A DNA stretch of 6,051 nt from an uncultured Gammaproteobacteria bacterium (GTDB lineage: Bacteria > Pseudomonadota > Gammaproteobacteria > Pseudomonadales > Pseudohongiellaceae). The notes beneath the pieces were generated by a model. It did no database searches, had not been told where the DNA came from, and saw only the letters and a program-made list of their open reading frames with translations. The translations under genes and the position numbers were made by a program. Positions 1-5,546 of this stretch are shown here, in pieces. The stretch covers positions 1-6,051 of the forward strand of contig CAIYIP010000083.1 in the NCBI GenBank assembly GCA_903926285.1, written 5' to 3'. Each line of letters opens with the position of its first letter. Position 1 is the first letter of the stretch.

Positions 1-42
1 AGTGCAGTAAACAAAGAGTGCAGTAAACAAAGAGTGCAGTAA
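1..42. repeat. 16-bp direct tandem repeat, about 2.6 copies, cut by the window edge
   Basis: The unit agtgcagtaaacaaag occurs at 1-16 and 17-32 without a mismatch. A third copy starts at 33 and keeps the first 10 bases (33-42) before diverging into an A-rich stretch. It lies downstream of the monooxygenase stop codon and outside any supported gene. The array may continue to the left of the window, so the copy number is a minimum. The function is unknown. A 16-bp period is not a whole number of helical turns, which argues mildly against iteron-type protein binding. A simple replication-slippage repeat is the plainest reading. Confidence 0.85.
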
Positions 43-44
43 GA

Positions 45-67
45 AAACAGCGCAAAAGGAAATTTGC
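45..67 (-). terminator. weak candidate terminator after the monooxygenase gene
   Basis: On the minus strand, about 40 nt after the monooxygenase stop, GCAAA (67-63) can pair with TTTGC (56-52) around a 6-nt loop, followed by the T-rich stretch GCTGTTTTCTT. The stem is only 5 bp and AT-rich, so it would be a poor intrinsic terminator. Termination could equally be Rho-dependent or lie outside the window. Confidence 0.2.
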
Positions 68-105
68 CCGCAACAAATAATGCAGCGACCCACGCCCGTT
101 TAACG

Positions 106-1719
106 CTAGTTAATTTTTACCACTTTTTCATGATCGAACCCGGCTGCCCTGCGCAGAATCATTACTGCATCCACTCCAGAAAATTCTCCAGCCCAGGCAA
201 TAAATTGATCCGGCCTTATTAATATCAGGCCAGCGCCATAATTTTCACGACCATCACGGCGACTGTCGCGCAAGATTGTTAGGGGCAGCGCAAGTGTGGC
301 GGCAGCTTCTGCAAACTCGATAACAATCGCATCGTGCTGATCGAGGGCAAGCAGCGTAAAGCCTGCATTGAGTGCTTCGTAAACATTGCGGCCATCACTG
401 AGTGGCTGCGGTGAAAGATGCCGACCCGCTTCTGCGCGCAGGCTGTGGCTACCGAGTGCTTGACAACCGGCATCCGGCAAACCCCAGCACACCGATGAGC
501 CGCGGTAATTGGGCTCGAAAGCATTAACCTCGGCGACCGCACCAGAACCGCGTTCACGCCACTGCGCATCAAAAGCCGCAGGATCGCGCTCCGGATCATA
601 GGTTTCCAGAAACTTGCGATCTTCATTGATTGCCTTCTCGATAAAGTCGCGTGCCGTCGACGCAAATACTCCGTGCCGTTCTTCGTGATAACTCTCCAGC
701 AAGTCAGGCCCACCCCAACCCTGCAGTGTTGCCGCCAGTTTCCAGCCGAGATTACACGCGTCTTCAAAACCTGTGTTGATGCCATAACCACCGTAAGGCG
801 GATGGCTGTGTGCAGCATCGCCGGCGATGCATACGCGATTCTGGATGTAGCGGTCGGCAATGGCAAAGCGCAAGTCCCAGAAACCGACATGGTCGAAGTC
901 GACATCAAATGTCGCGCCCACAGCCCAGTGCAGATAAGCCTTGAAGTCAAAGCCGCCTTGCGCTGCCTCGCGTGGCACGGGTGCATGAAAGAACCAGTCG
1001 TCATTGAGGCCTACGCGGCCGAAGAACAACCAGTAACCCTTCAGCGACGGATGCAACACGTTGTAAAAAGACTTGCCTGGAAAACGCTCGAGCAGGCGAC
1101 TCAGTTCCTTCGAACGAAACACAAGCAGCGCCATGAGTTTGTCGTGATCAGATAAAGTCTGCGTAATGCCCGCTGCCTGCCGCACCACCGAGCCACTACC
1201 ATCACAGCCAACAAGATAACGACCACGGACGGTGGCGCTGCCAGTGCCACGATGTTCGCCGATCGTGAGTGTCACGCCCTGTTCATCCTGCGCAAGAGCT
1301 TGTGCTACCCAGCCACAACGCAGCTCGACCGAGTCCAGCTCGGCAGCGCGATTACGCAGCACCTGCTCGGTGGCATATTGCGGCAACCGCTCATTGTCGG
1401 TGAAGTAATAAGGCCGCACGAGCTCGCGCTTGAGCCAGTCATAGTGATGACCGGACAGCAGAGTGCCATACGCCGTGAGCCCACCAATGCCATAATCCGC
1501 AGGAATCGTGCGCGCCGCACGCAGCGCTTTTTCCGCGCCCCAGAAGTGAAAATGCTCCATCGTCCGTTGCGTCAGATTCTGGCCTTTCGGAATAGGTTGC
1601 GGCTCTGGATATTTTTCAATCACCAGCGTGCGCACGCCGCGCTGGCCTAGTTCGATGGCAAGTCCCAATCCTACTGGACCACCACCGGCAATCACTACGT
1701 CTGCATCATTCATCGACAT
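106..1719 (-). CDS. FAD-dependent aromatic-ring monooxygenase (PheA/TfdB/MhpA-type, FAD_binding_3 family)
   Basis: A 537-residue cytoplasmic flavoprotein hydroxylase, predicted to use NAD(P)H and O2 to add a hydroxyl group to an aromatic substrate. The ADP-binding Rossmann motif GGGPVG is at residues 12-17 with the ribose-binding acidic residue E35. The DG motif (CDG) is at 172-174. The GD motif GDAAHSHPPYGGYGINTG starts at 300 and contacts the FAD. Residues of about 430-537 resemble the thioredoxin-like C-terminal domain of phenol hydroxylase-type enzymes, including the LIRPDQFIAW segment. The length is typical of class A single-component hydroxylases such as MhpA. The first ATG (1719) is preferred because AAGGG (1733-1729) sits 9 nt upstream; the ATG at 1713 would be spaced 15 nt. 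In-frame stops lie just upstream. The gene ends with TAG and a second in-frame TAA two codons later. The substrate is not readable from sequence; polyketide or quinone hydroxylases of this fold are alternatives. Palindromes upstream (1771-1824) suggest regulation. Confidence 0.93.
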   Translation of the reverse strand: MSMNDADVVIAGGGPVGLGLAIELGQRGVRTLVIEKYPEPQPIPKGQNLTQRTMEHFHFWGAEKALRAARTIPADYGIGGLTAYGTLLSGHHYDWLKRELVRPYYFTDNERLPQYATEQVLRNRAAELDSVELRCGWVAQALAQDEQGVTLTIGEHRGTGSATVRGRYLVGCDGSGSVVRQAAGITQTLSDHDKLMALLVFRSKELSRLLERFPGKSFYNVLHPSLKGYWLFFGRVGLNDDWFFHAPVPREAAQGGFDFKAYLHWAVGATFDVDFDHVGFWDLRFAIADRYIQNRVCIAGDAAHSHPPYGGYGINTGFEDACNLGWKLAATLQGWGGPDLLESYHEERHGVFASTARDFIEKAINEDRKFLETYDPERDPAAFDAQWRERGSGAVAEVNAFEPNYRGSSVCWGLPDAGCQALGSHSLRAEAGRHLSPQPLSDGRNVYEALNAGFTLLALDQHDAIVIEFAEAAATLALPLTILRDSRRDGRENYGAGLILIRPDQFIAWAGEFSGVDAVMILRRAAGFDHEKVVKIN

Positions 1720-1770
1720 TCTTCATCACCCTTCACAAGCCCCCAGCTTACTACTCAACAATAAAGCCGC

Positions 1771-1824
1771 CGCATAAGGATATGCGTTACAGAAAGATAT
1801 GCGAAAAGCATAGCGATCAATCGC
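1771..1824. promoter_or_regulatory. palindrome cluster upstream of the monooxygenase gene, candidate operator/promoter region
   Basis: Three short inverted repeats follow one another 52-105 bp upstream of the monooxygenase start: CGCATA-agga-TATGCG (1771-1786), TATGC-gaaaa-GCATA (1798-1812) and GCGAT-ca-ATCGC (1813-1824). The octamer GATATGCG also occurs twice in direct orientation (1779-1786 and 1796-1803), starts 17 bp apart. This density of dyads at promoter distance fits a repressor or activator site. On the minus strand TTGATC is followed 15 bp later by TATCTT, a poor sigma70 match. No regulator gene lies in the window to pair with it. Confidence 0.4.
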
Positions 1825-1914
1825 GCAAGAAATATGGGACGCCTGTTCTGGAAAATCGTTGCAACCAAAACCCAAATGGCCACCTTCGGGTACACACTAC
1901 TTGTCTTGTACGAG

Positions 1915-1935
1915 GCACACTCGAACCCAGTGTGC
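1915..1935. other. 7-bp perfect inverted repeat downstream of the DUF6152 gene
   Basis: GCACACT (1915-1921) and AGTGTGC (1929-1935) are exact reverse complements around the 7-nt loop cgaaccc. It lies about 24 nt past the stop of the DUF6152-like gene. A second small hairpin GAAGC-ctg-GCTTC (1946-1958) directly abuts the stop. Neither is followed by a T run on either strand, so these are not convincing intrinsic terminators. They could be RNA 3'-end-protecting hairpins ahead of Rho-dependent termination. Confidence 0.35.
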
Positions 1936-1958
1936 GTTGCAATCTGAAGCCTGGCTTC

Positions 1959-3119
1959 TTAGGGAGCAGGTGTCATAAACTCCGGTGTCATTTCCTTGCA
2001 ACCTTCCATCACGAATGGTGTTGATGACAAATAGACCGTATCAGCACCCTCGTAAGGTCCGGCAAGATACACAGGATCAACCGCCGAGTATTCGCGATGC
2101 AGGGCATGGGTCTGCGGATCAAGCGTAAAACGCTCAACGATGTGGAGTTGCTCGCTGCTGAGTATTGGTGGTGCCAGCACGCCAGCCTTGAAGCCGAGTG
2201 TGTCCACCACCAACGTATCGCCTTCCCACTTGCCGATGGAATGACCAAAGTCGCTTGGCTGCAGGTCAGCCGGATGGCTGTCCATGCCGAGATGAATCCT
2301 GCGGCTGAAGTTGTAGAGGCCGTAGTCCATGTCGACCACACGTTCACCTTCAGGGCTTGTTAGCTGGGATACACGGTTGACCGGCCAGTCGAAGGTCCAG
2401 TCATAGATGATACTCGTGGGCTTGCAGGACAGGCGGGGGTTATCTGCCACCGACCACATCTCGAAGTCGTCTGCTTCCTTCTTGCCAAGATCGGTATAAA
2501 CCGGTCTTGGAGTAGGATTCATCGCACGGATTTCCGCGAGTGTAATGGTGCCTGCGGCGTAGGCCTGCATCTGGCTGCGTGGAATCATGTCGCCACGGCC
2601 GCCGCTTGGTGGTGCCGTTAATACTGCCTGCTCAACAGCCCAGTCACCTGTGATATTTGGCTCACCTGAAGCAAGGCGCAACGGACGATTCGCAGTATCT
2701 ACTGGCGCGGTACTCGACAACTGGTCGTTACGACCGACTTCCTCTGCCTCGTCAAGTGTAAAACTTTCCAGGTAACAGGCATGCGGATCGGTACGGTGAG
2801 GATGGCCCTTAATCATGACATGCGAACCTGGAACGAACATTTCAAGTTCCCAGCCCGAACGCCTGATCAACATCGCCGCCCGCATTTCGCAGCGCATCGC
2901 AAAAGGCTGGCCGTCTGGTCCGGCAACTTCGAAATGCATGTAGGAATGGGGATTGACGAGCTCCATATCGATCAGCGTGCCCGAGTATTCAACATCCGTA
3001 TTTACCTCGTATAGGCCAGTACCATGATGCGCCTGCGCAGAACCGGTAAAGATAAGTGCAGCTGCAGCAAGCGCGTATCCTGGTCTAAATTCTCGTGTCT
3101 TCATTACTCTTGTCTTCAT
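1959..3119 (-). CDS. exported protein with N-terminal DUF6152-like domain and conserved C-terminal region of unknown function
   Basis: A 386-residue predicted periplasmic or secreted protein. Residues 1-30 form a Sec signal peptide: a KTR/KTRE basic start, an AAAALIF core, and an AQA cleavage site before H31. Residues of about 31-125 match the DUF6152 pattern: a His-His start, EYSGTLI, NPHSYMHFEV at 56-65, then a GHPHRTDPH segment. Residues of about 155-386 carry a pattern shared by large families of uncharacterised exported proteins, notably FGHSIGKWEGDTLVVDT (291-307) and HIVERF (326-331). No catalytic motif is known. The start at 3119 is chosen because AGGGG (3131-3127) lies 7 nt upstream. 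An ATG at 3104 also gives a good signal peptide. A longer reading from 3185 would place 22 charged and aromatic residues before the signal peptide and is unlikely. Cysteines are at 77, 115, 232 and 374. The two domains may be functionally separate; the role is unknown. Confidence 0.88.
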   Translation of the reverse strand: MKTRVMKTREFRPGYALAAAALIFTGSAQAHHGTGLYEVNTDVEYSGTLIDMELVNPHSYMHFEVAGPDGQPFAMRCEMRAAMLIRRSGWELEMFVPGSHVMIKGHPHRTDPHACYLESFTLDEAEEVGRNDQLSSTAPVDTANRPLRLASGEPNITGDWAVEQAVLTAPPSGGRGDMIPRSQMQAYAAGTITLAEIRAMNPTPRPVYTDLGKKEADDFEMWSVADNPRLSCKPTSIIYDWTFDWPVNRVSQLTSPEGERVVDMDYGLYNFSRRIHLGMDSHPADLQPSDFGHSIGKWEGDTLVVDTLGFKAGVLAPPILSSEQLHIVERFTLDPQTHALHREYSAVDPVYLAGPYEGADTVYLSSTPFVMEGCKEMTPEFMTPAP

Positions 3120-3126
3120 TAAGTGG

Positions 3127-3131
3127 CCCCT
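3127..3131 (-). promoter_or_regulatory. ribosome binding site that decides the DUF6152-protein start
   Basis: AGGGG on the minus strand lies 7 nt upstream of the ATG at 3119. The upstream ATG at 3185 and the downstream ATG at 3104 lack an equally placed purine-rich site. This supports the 386-residue form. Confidence 0.65.
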
Positions 3132-3179
3132 GCAATCTTGTATGAAATAAAATTTATTACGTCTTGGTGGATATGACAC

Positions 3180-3226
3180 AGTCAATTGACCAGTTTGGTC
3201 CCAAATTAAGCCGCTGAAAATTCAGC
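3180..3226. promoter_or_regulatory. palindromic operator-like site upstream of the DUF6152 gene
   Basis: GACCA-gtt-TGGTC (3188-3200) is a perfect 5+5 dyad flanked by AATT-like arms on both sides. Its centre is about 75 bp upstream of the DUF6152 gene start, which suits binding by a TetR-like dimer. A second dyad, GCTGAA-aa-TTCAGC (3213-3226), follows 12 bp later. On the minus strand TTGACT (3185-3180) resembles a -35 element, but the nearest AT-rich -10 candidate TAATAA (3159-3154) is 20 bp away, longer than the usual 16-18, so the promoter itself is not settled. Confidence 0.4.
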
Positions 3227-3543
3227 ATGGAGCGGACGTTTCTCTGCGCCCAGTGATGTGCCGGTGATGGATTCCTTGTCGGCCTCGCATTGGCCTTGAG
3301 CCGCTGTGCCAAATGCGGCTGCTGACATGAGCCCATTCACAGGCATCTATTATGCAACGGGAGTAGTGAATCCTCAAAAGACCGCGTGGTTTGGCAAGCC
3401 GCGCAAAACTGCGTTATGGGTTGTAGCCAGTCAGCAAAAAAACGCGCACATTCGGGGCACAAACTGCAGCACTGTCCATGATCAAGAACACAGCCGCTTC
3501 AGAGTGCTTTTTATAGAACCTCGCCTGCAATGACGAAGCAGCC
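3227..3543. other. gene-free divergent intergenic region
   Basis: Between the two divergent exported-protein genes I see no supported coding region. An open frame on the plus strand from a GTG at 3306 to 3533 gives a 75-residue product, but it has no Shine-Dalgarno site and no recognisable motif. An inverted repeat AGCCGC (3299-3304) / GCGGCT (3315-3320) is present, without a T run. The stretch may hold regulatory DNA or decayed sequence; neither can be shown by eye. Confidence 0.5.
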
Positions 3544-3573
3544 GTGACAGTAAGCAGCAGCATCGGTTACACT
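3544..3573 (+). promoter_or_regulatory. candidate sigma70-type promoter for the 215-residue exported protein
   Basis: GTGACA (3544-3549, five of six matches to TTGACA) is separated by 18 bp from TACACT (3568-3573, four of six matches to TATAAT). Transcription would begin near 3580, giving a short leader of roughly 23 nt that contains the AAGGAG ribosome binding site at 3591-3596. Confidence 0.45.
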
Positions 3574-3590
3574 TTTACGCGTCCACCTTC

Positions 3591-3596
3591 AAGGAG
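3591..3596 (+). promoter_or_regulatory. strong ribosome binding site fixing a GTG start
   Basis: AAGGAG is a near-perfect Shine-Dalgarno sequence, 6 nt upstream of the GTG at 3603. It settles the use of a GTG start, and the reading frame then opens directly into a signal peptide. Confidence 0.8.
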
Positions 3597-3602
3597 TAAC
3601 CA

Positions 3603-4250
3603 GTGACCTTACGCATCGCATCCGCGTTCATCGCAGGGATTATTTTCGCCACTGTTGTCCAGGCACAGGCCCCAGTCCGTCAGCCGCCGGAACCACTTCC
3701 GCTGTTCCTGAAGGAAACCTGGAAGGTGACACCCGCCGCAGTGCCACTGACGCAGGAATTAGTGACCAATCCCGAGCTCGAACTTGCTGTGTATGGCAAG
3801 GCTCCGGAAGTAAACAGCGAAGGCGGTACACCACACGTATGGACCGGGTTATGTTCTCCCGCATGCGCGATAACACTCAAGGACAAGAACAACTACGTTG
3901 ACCTGAGCGGCAGGGCACGCATCAAATGGTTTGCCAAAACCTCGGGTTATCACGAAATCCGTCCAGTTGTGAAACTCGCCGATGGCACCTTGCTCGTGGG
4001 CAATCTCGCTGACGCTTATACTTTCGACTTCCGCACCACCGAGTTCCATCTTTCCGAACTGCGCTGGCTGGTCCTTGAAGCCGCGACTCTGACCACGAAA
4101 GGACTGTTGCTGCCGACTGTCGATTTGAGCAAGGTCGACGAAATTGGTTTTGTTGATCTCACGCCCGGCAGTGGCCATGGCTTTGGTGGCTTTTCCAACA
4201 TGGGATGGATCGAGGTTTACGGCAAGCCCGTCGCACGGACCGCGGAGTAG
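3603..4250 (+). CDS. exported protein of unknown function, 215 residues
   Basis: The protein starts at GTG with an excellent Shine-Dalgarno site and opens with a Sec signal peptide: residues 1-21, a TLRIA start and a hydrophobic SAFIAGIIFATVV core. Cleavage is likely after VQA at 21; the later AQA site would leave proline at +1, which is disfavoured. The mature part has no membrane segment. Visible landmarks are HVWTGLCSPAC (78-88) with a CxxxC pair (C84, C88) that could form a disulfide, DKNNYVDLSGRARIKW (94-109), RPVVKLADGTLLVG (120-133), and a Gly-rich PGSGHGFGGFSN segment (188-199) before WIEVYGKPV at the end. The alternating hydrophobic pattern suggests a beta-sandwich, as in carbohydrate-binding or DUF1080-like folds, but that is inference. 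I do not recognise an enzymatic motif. It is divergent from the DUF6152 gene and transcribed alone; the next intact gene is on the opposite strand. Confidence 0.87.
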   Translation: MTLRIASAFIAGIIFATVVQAQAPVRQPPEPLPLFLKETWKVTPAAVPLTQELVTNPELELAVYGKAPEVNSEGGTPHVWTGLCSPACAITLKDKNNYVDLSGRARIKWFAKTSGYHEIRPVVKLADGTLLVGNLADAYTFDFRTTEFHLSELRWLVLEAATLTTKGLLLPTVDLSKVDEIGFVDLTPGSGHGFGGFSNMGWIEVYGKPVARTAE

Positions 4251-4369
4251 ATGGTTTAATCCAGATATTTTTGACTAGCAACGGAAAAGGCGGACTGATT
4301 TTAGTGAAGCCGCATATCTCCTGTTACAGGACCAAGCGTGCCGGCTAGACAAAGCACGCCAGTGAATAG
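4251..4369. other. gene-free stretch with a 6-bp hairpin
   Basis: No coding region is supported between the exported-protein stop and the IstB remnant. Two small dyads are present: CCTGT-t-ACAGG (4320-4330) and GCGTGC (4336-4341) / GCACGC (4354-4359) with a 12-nt loop. Neither has a following T run, so no intrinsic terminator for the upstream gene is apparent. Confidence 0.5.
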
Positions 4370-4492
4370 GACGAAGCCTTTGCGGGTAACACGGCATTAA
4401 CCTCTGCCATGCTCGACCGCATTCTGCAGCATTCACAGGTCATTCAGATCAAGGGAGACCGCAAGCGACTCAAGGCCAAAAGCAAGGCCGGC
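4370..4492 (+). pseudogene. istB: C-terminal remnant of an IS21-family IstB transposition helper ATPase
   Basis: The plus frame reads DEAFAGNTALTSAMLDRILQ followed by HSQVIQIKGDRKRLKAKSKA and G. This fits the extreme C-terminus of the IS21 IstB family, in which AMLDRLLHH-x-x-VIQI-x-GDSYRLKDKRKAG-like endings are common (family knowledge recalled, not searched). A TAG at 4367-4369 immediately precedes the match, where a tryptophan codon TGG would fit the family. Further upstream the resemblance fades and another in-frame stop occurs at 4346-4348. The AAA+ ATPase core (Walker A and B) and the IstA transposase gene are absent, so this is a dead fragment. The frame runs on through the 3' end of the opposite-strand response regulator gene, which is chance. 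No terminal inverted repeat or target duplication could be identified. Confidence 0.6.
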
Positions 4493-4550
4493 GACCTTTG
4501 GATCATTCTAGTCGAGCCCCGCCGGTCTGCGGGCTTGAGTAGCCGGGGCG

Positions 4551-5543
4551 CTATCCACCTACTTCGGCATCGTCCCAGCGGCTCTGGATGGCAAGAATCT
4601 CTGGCAGGATGCCGTTAAATAAAACCACCAGTTCCGGGTCGAAGTGCGCGCCGGAGCCGGCTTCGAGGTGTGCCAATATCTTCGCTAGCGGCCACGGCTC
4701 CTTGTAGCGCCGACTCATGCTCAACGCATCGAACACATCGACTACCGCTATGATGCGTGCCGACTGCGGTATGTCCTTGCCTTTCAAGCCCGCCGGGTAG
4801 CCGCTGCCATCCCACTTTTCGTGATGGCACAACGCAATTTCGGCGGCCAGCTTGAAAACGGGCGCATCGCTCTTGCTCAAGATGTCGAAGCCCACTTGCG
4901 GATGCGTGCGCATGACGATCCACTCCTCCTCATTCAGTGGCCCGGGCTTGCGCAGAATGGCCTGCGGCACACCGAGCTTGCCGGTGTCGTGCATCGGTGC
5001 GGCCAGTTCCAGGCGCGTACTGCTGTCGTCGTCCCAGCCGCAGGCCAGGGCCAGGGCGCGAGCATAGGCCGCCATGCGCCAGATGTGGGCGCCGGTATCG
5101 GCGTCGTTGTAATGTCCGGCTTGGCCCAGCATCATGATCGCGTCCCGGTAGCTTTGCTCCAGAACGGCAACCTGCACGCGCGCCAGATGGGCGTTCACTC
5201 TGGCCCGGACAATCTGCGCCAGAATGGGCTTGACTATGTAGTCGACGCCGCCGGCTTCAAAGCCGGCCGCCTCGTGCTCGGGAGAGCTGTAACCGGTGAC
5301 AAAGATGACCTGCAGGCAGCCCGTCGGATCGAGCTGCCTGATCTGTCGACACAAATCGTAGCCATCGATGTCTGGCAAGCCGATGTCCAGCAACGCCAGC
5401 GAGGGCTGGTGCTTGACGACAGCGCGCCGTGCTTCAGCCCCATTGCGGGCCGTCACCAGCGCATAGCTGTCTGCTAAAGCACGTTCCAAAATGGCCAGGT
5501 TGCTTGGCTCATCGTCCACGATCAATAGTGTCTTGAGGCTCAT
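4551..5543 (-). CDS. response regulator with receiver and HD-GYP domains, predicted cyclic-di-GMP phosphodiesterase
   Basis: A 330-residue cytoplasmic two-component output protein. Receiver domain, residues of about 5-120: acidic pocket D10-D11, phospho-acceptor D53 in LLDIGLPDIDGYDLC, switch T83 and K105 in the DYIVKP motif. HD-GYP domain, residues of about 135-325: HDTGK at 185-189, H214, HHEKWDGSGYP at 240-250 with the GYP triad at 248-250, and DVFDAL at 269-274. This is the RpfG-like architecture that hydrolyses cyclic-di-GMP, lowering its level and typically favouring motility over biofilm. D149 stands where many members have Glu in the ETG-x-H motif. The start is supported by AGGGAG (5556-5551) 7 nt upstream, embedded in the last codons of the kinase gene, with only 3 bp between the genes. 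Translational coupling and phosphorylation by that kinase are likely. All core catalytic residues are present. Confidence 0.95.
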   Translation of the reverse strand: MSLKTLLIVDDEPSNLAILERALADSYALVTARNGAEARRAVVKHQPSLALLDIGLPDIDGYDLCRQIRQLDPTGCLQVIFVTGYSSPEHEAAGFEAGGVDYIVKPILAQIVRARVNAHLARVQVAVLEQSYRDAIMMLGQAGHYNDADTGAHIWRMAAYARALALACGWDDDSSTRLELAAPMHDTGKLGVPQAILRKPGPLNEEEWIVMRTHPQVGFDILSKSDAPVFKLAAEIALCHHEKWDGSGYPAGLKGKDIPQSARIIAVVDVFDALSMSRRYKEPWPLAKILAHLEAGSGAHFDPELVVLFNGILPEILAIQSRWDDAEVGG

Positions 5544-5546
5544 GGT

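Noticed and set aside
1..42. CRISPR array
   Set aside because: The repeats are contiguous, 16 bp long and have no spacers.
673..1650. Plus-strand open frames (673-1155 and 1252-1650) opposite the monooxygenase gene
   Set aside because: They lie antisense to conserved FAD-binding and substrate-domain sequence, and their products show no family features.
1782..2024. Plus-strand open frame of 80 residues, rich in Cys and His
   Set aside because: AGGA is only 1 nt from the ATG, too close to act as a ribosome binding site. The frame overlaps the 3' end of the DUF6152 gene in antisense, and no family is recognisable.
3120..3185. N-terminal extension of the DUF6152 protein from the ATG at 3185
   Set aside because: It would put 22 non-hydrophobic residues ahead of a clear signal peptide and ignores the well-placed AGGGG before the ATG at 3119.
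3306..3533. Plus-strand 75-residue open frame from a GTG
   Set aside because: No Shine-Dalgarno site, no signal peptide or motif, and atypical composition; it is best read as chance in an intergenic region.
4501..4550. GC-rich inverted repeats after the HD-GYP regulator stop as an intrinsic terminator
   Set aside because: GCCCCG/CGGGGC and CCCGC/GCGGG pairings exist, but loops are long or stems short and no T run follows on the minus strand.
4821..5477. Long plus-strand open frame (218 residues) opposite the HD-GYP regulator gene
   Set aside because: The minus-strand frame carries every expected receiver and HD-GYP motif. The opposite frame is a shadow favoured by high GC.
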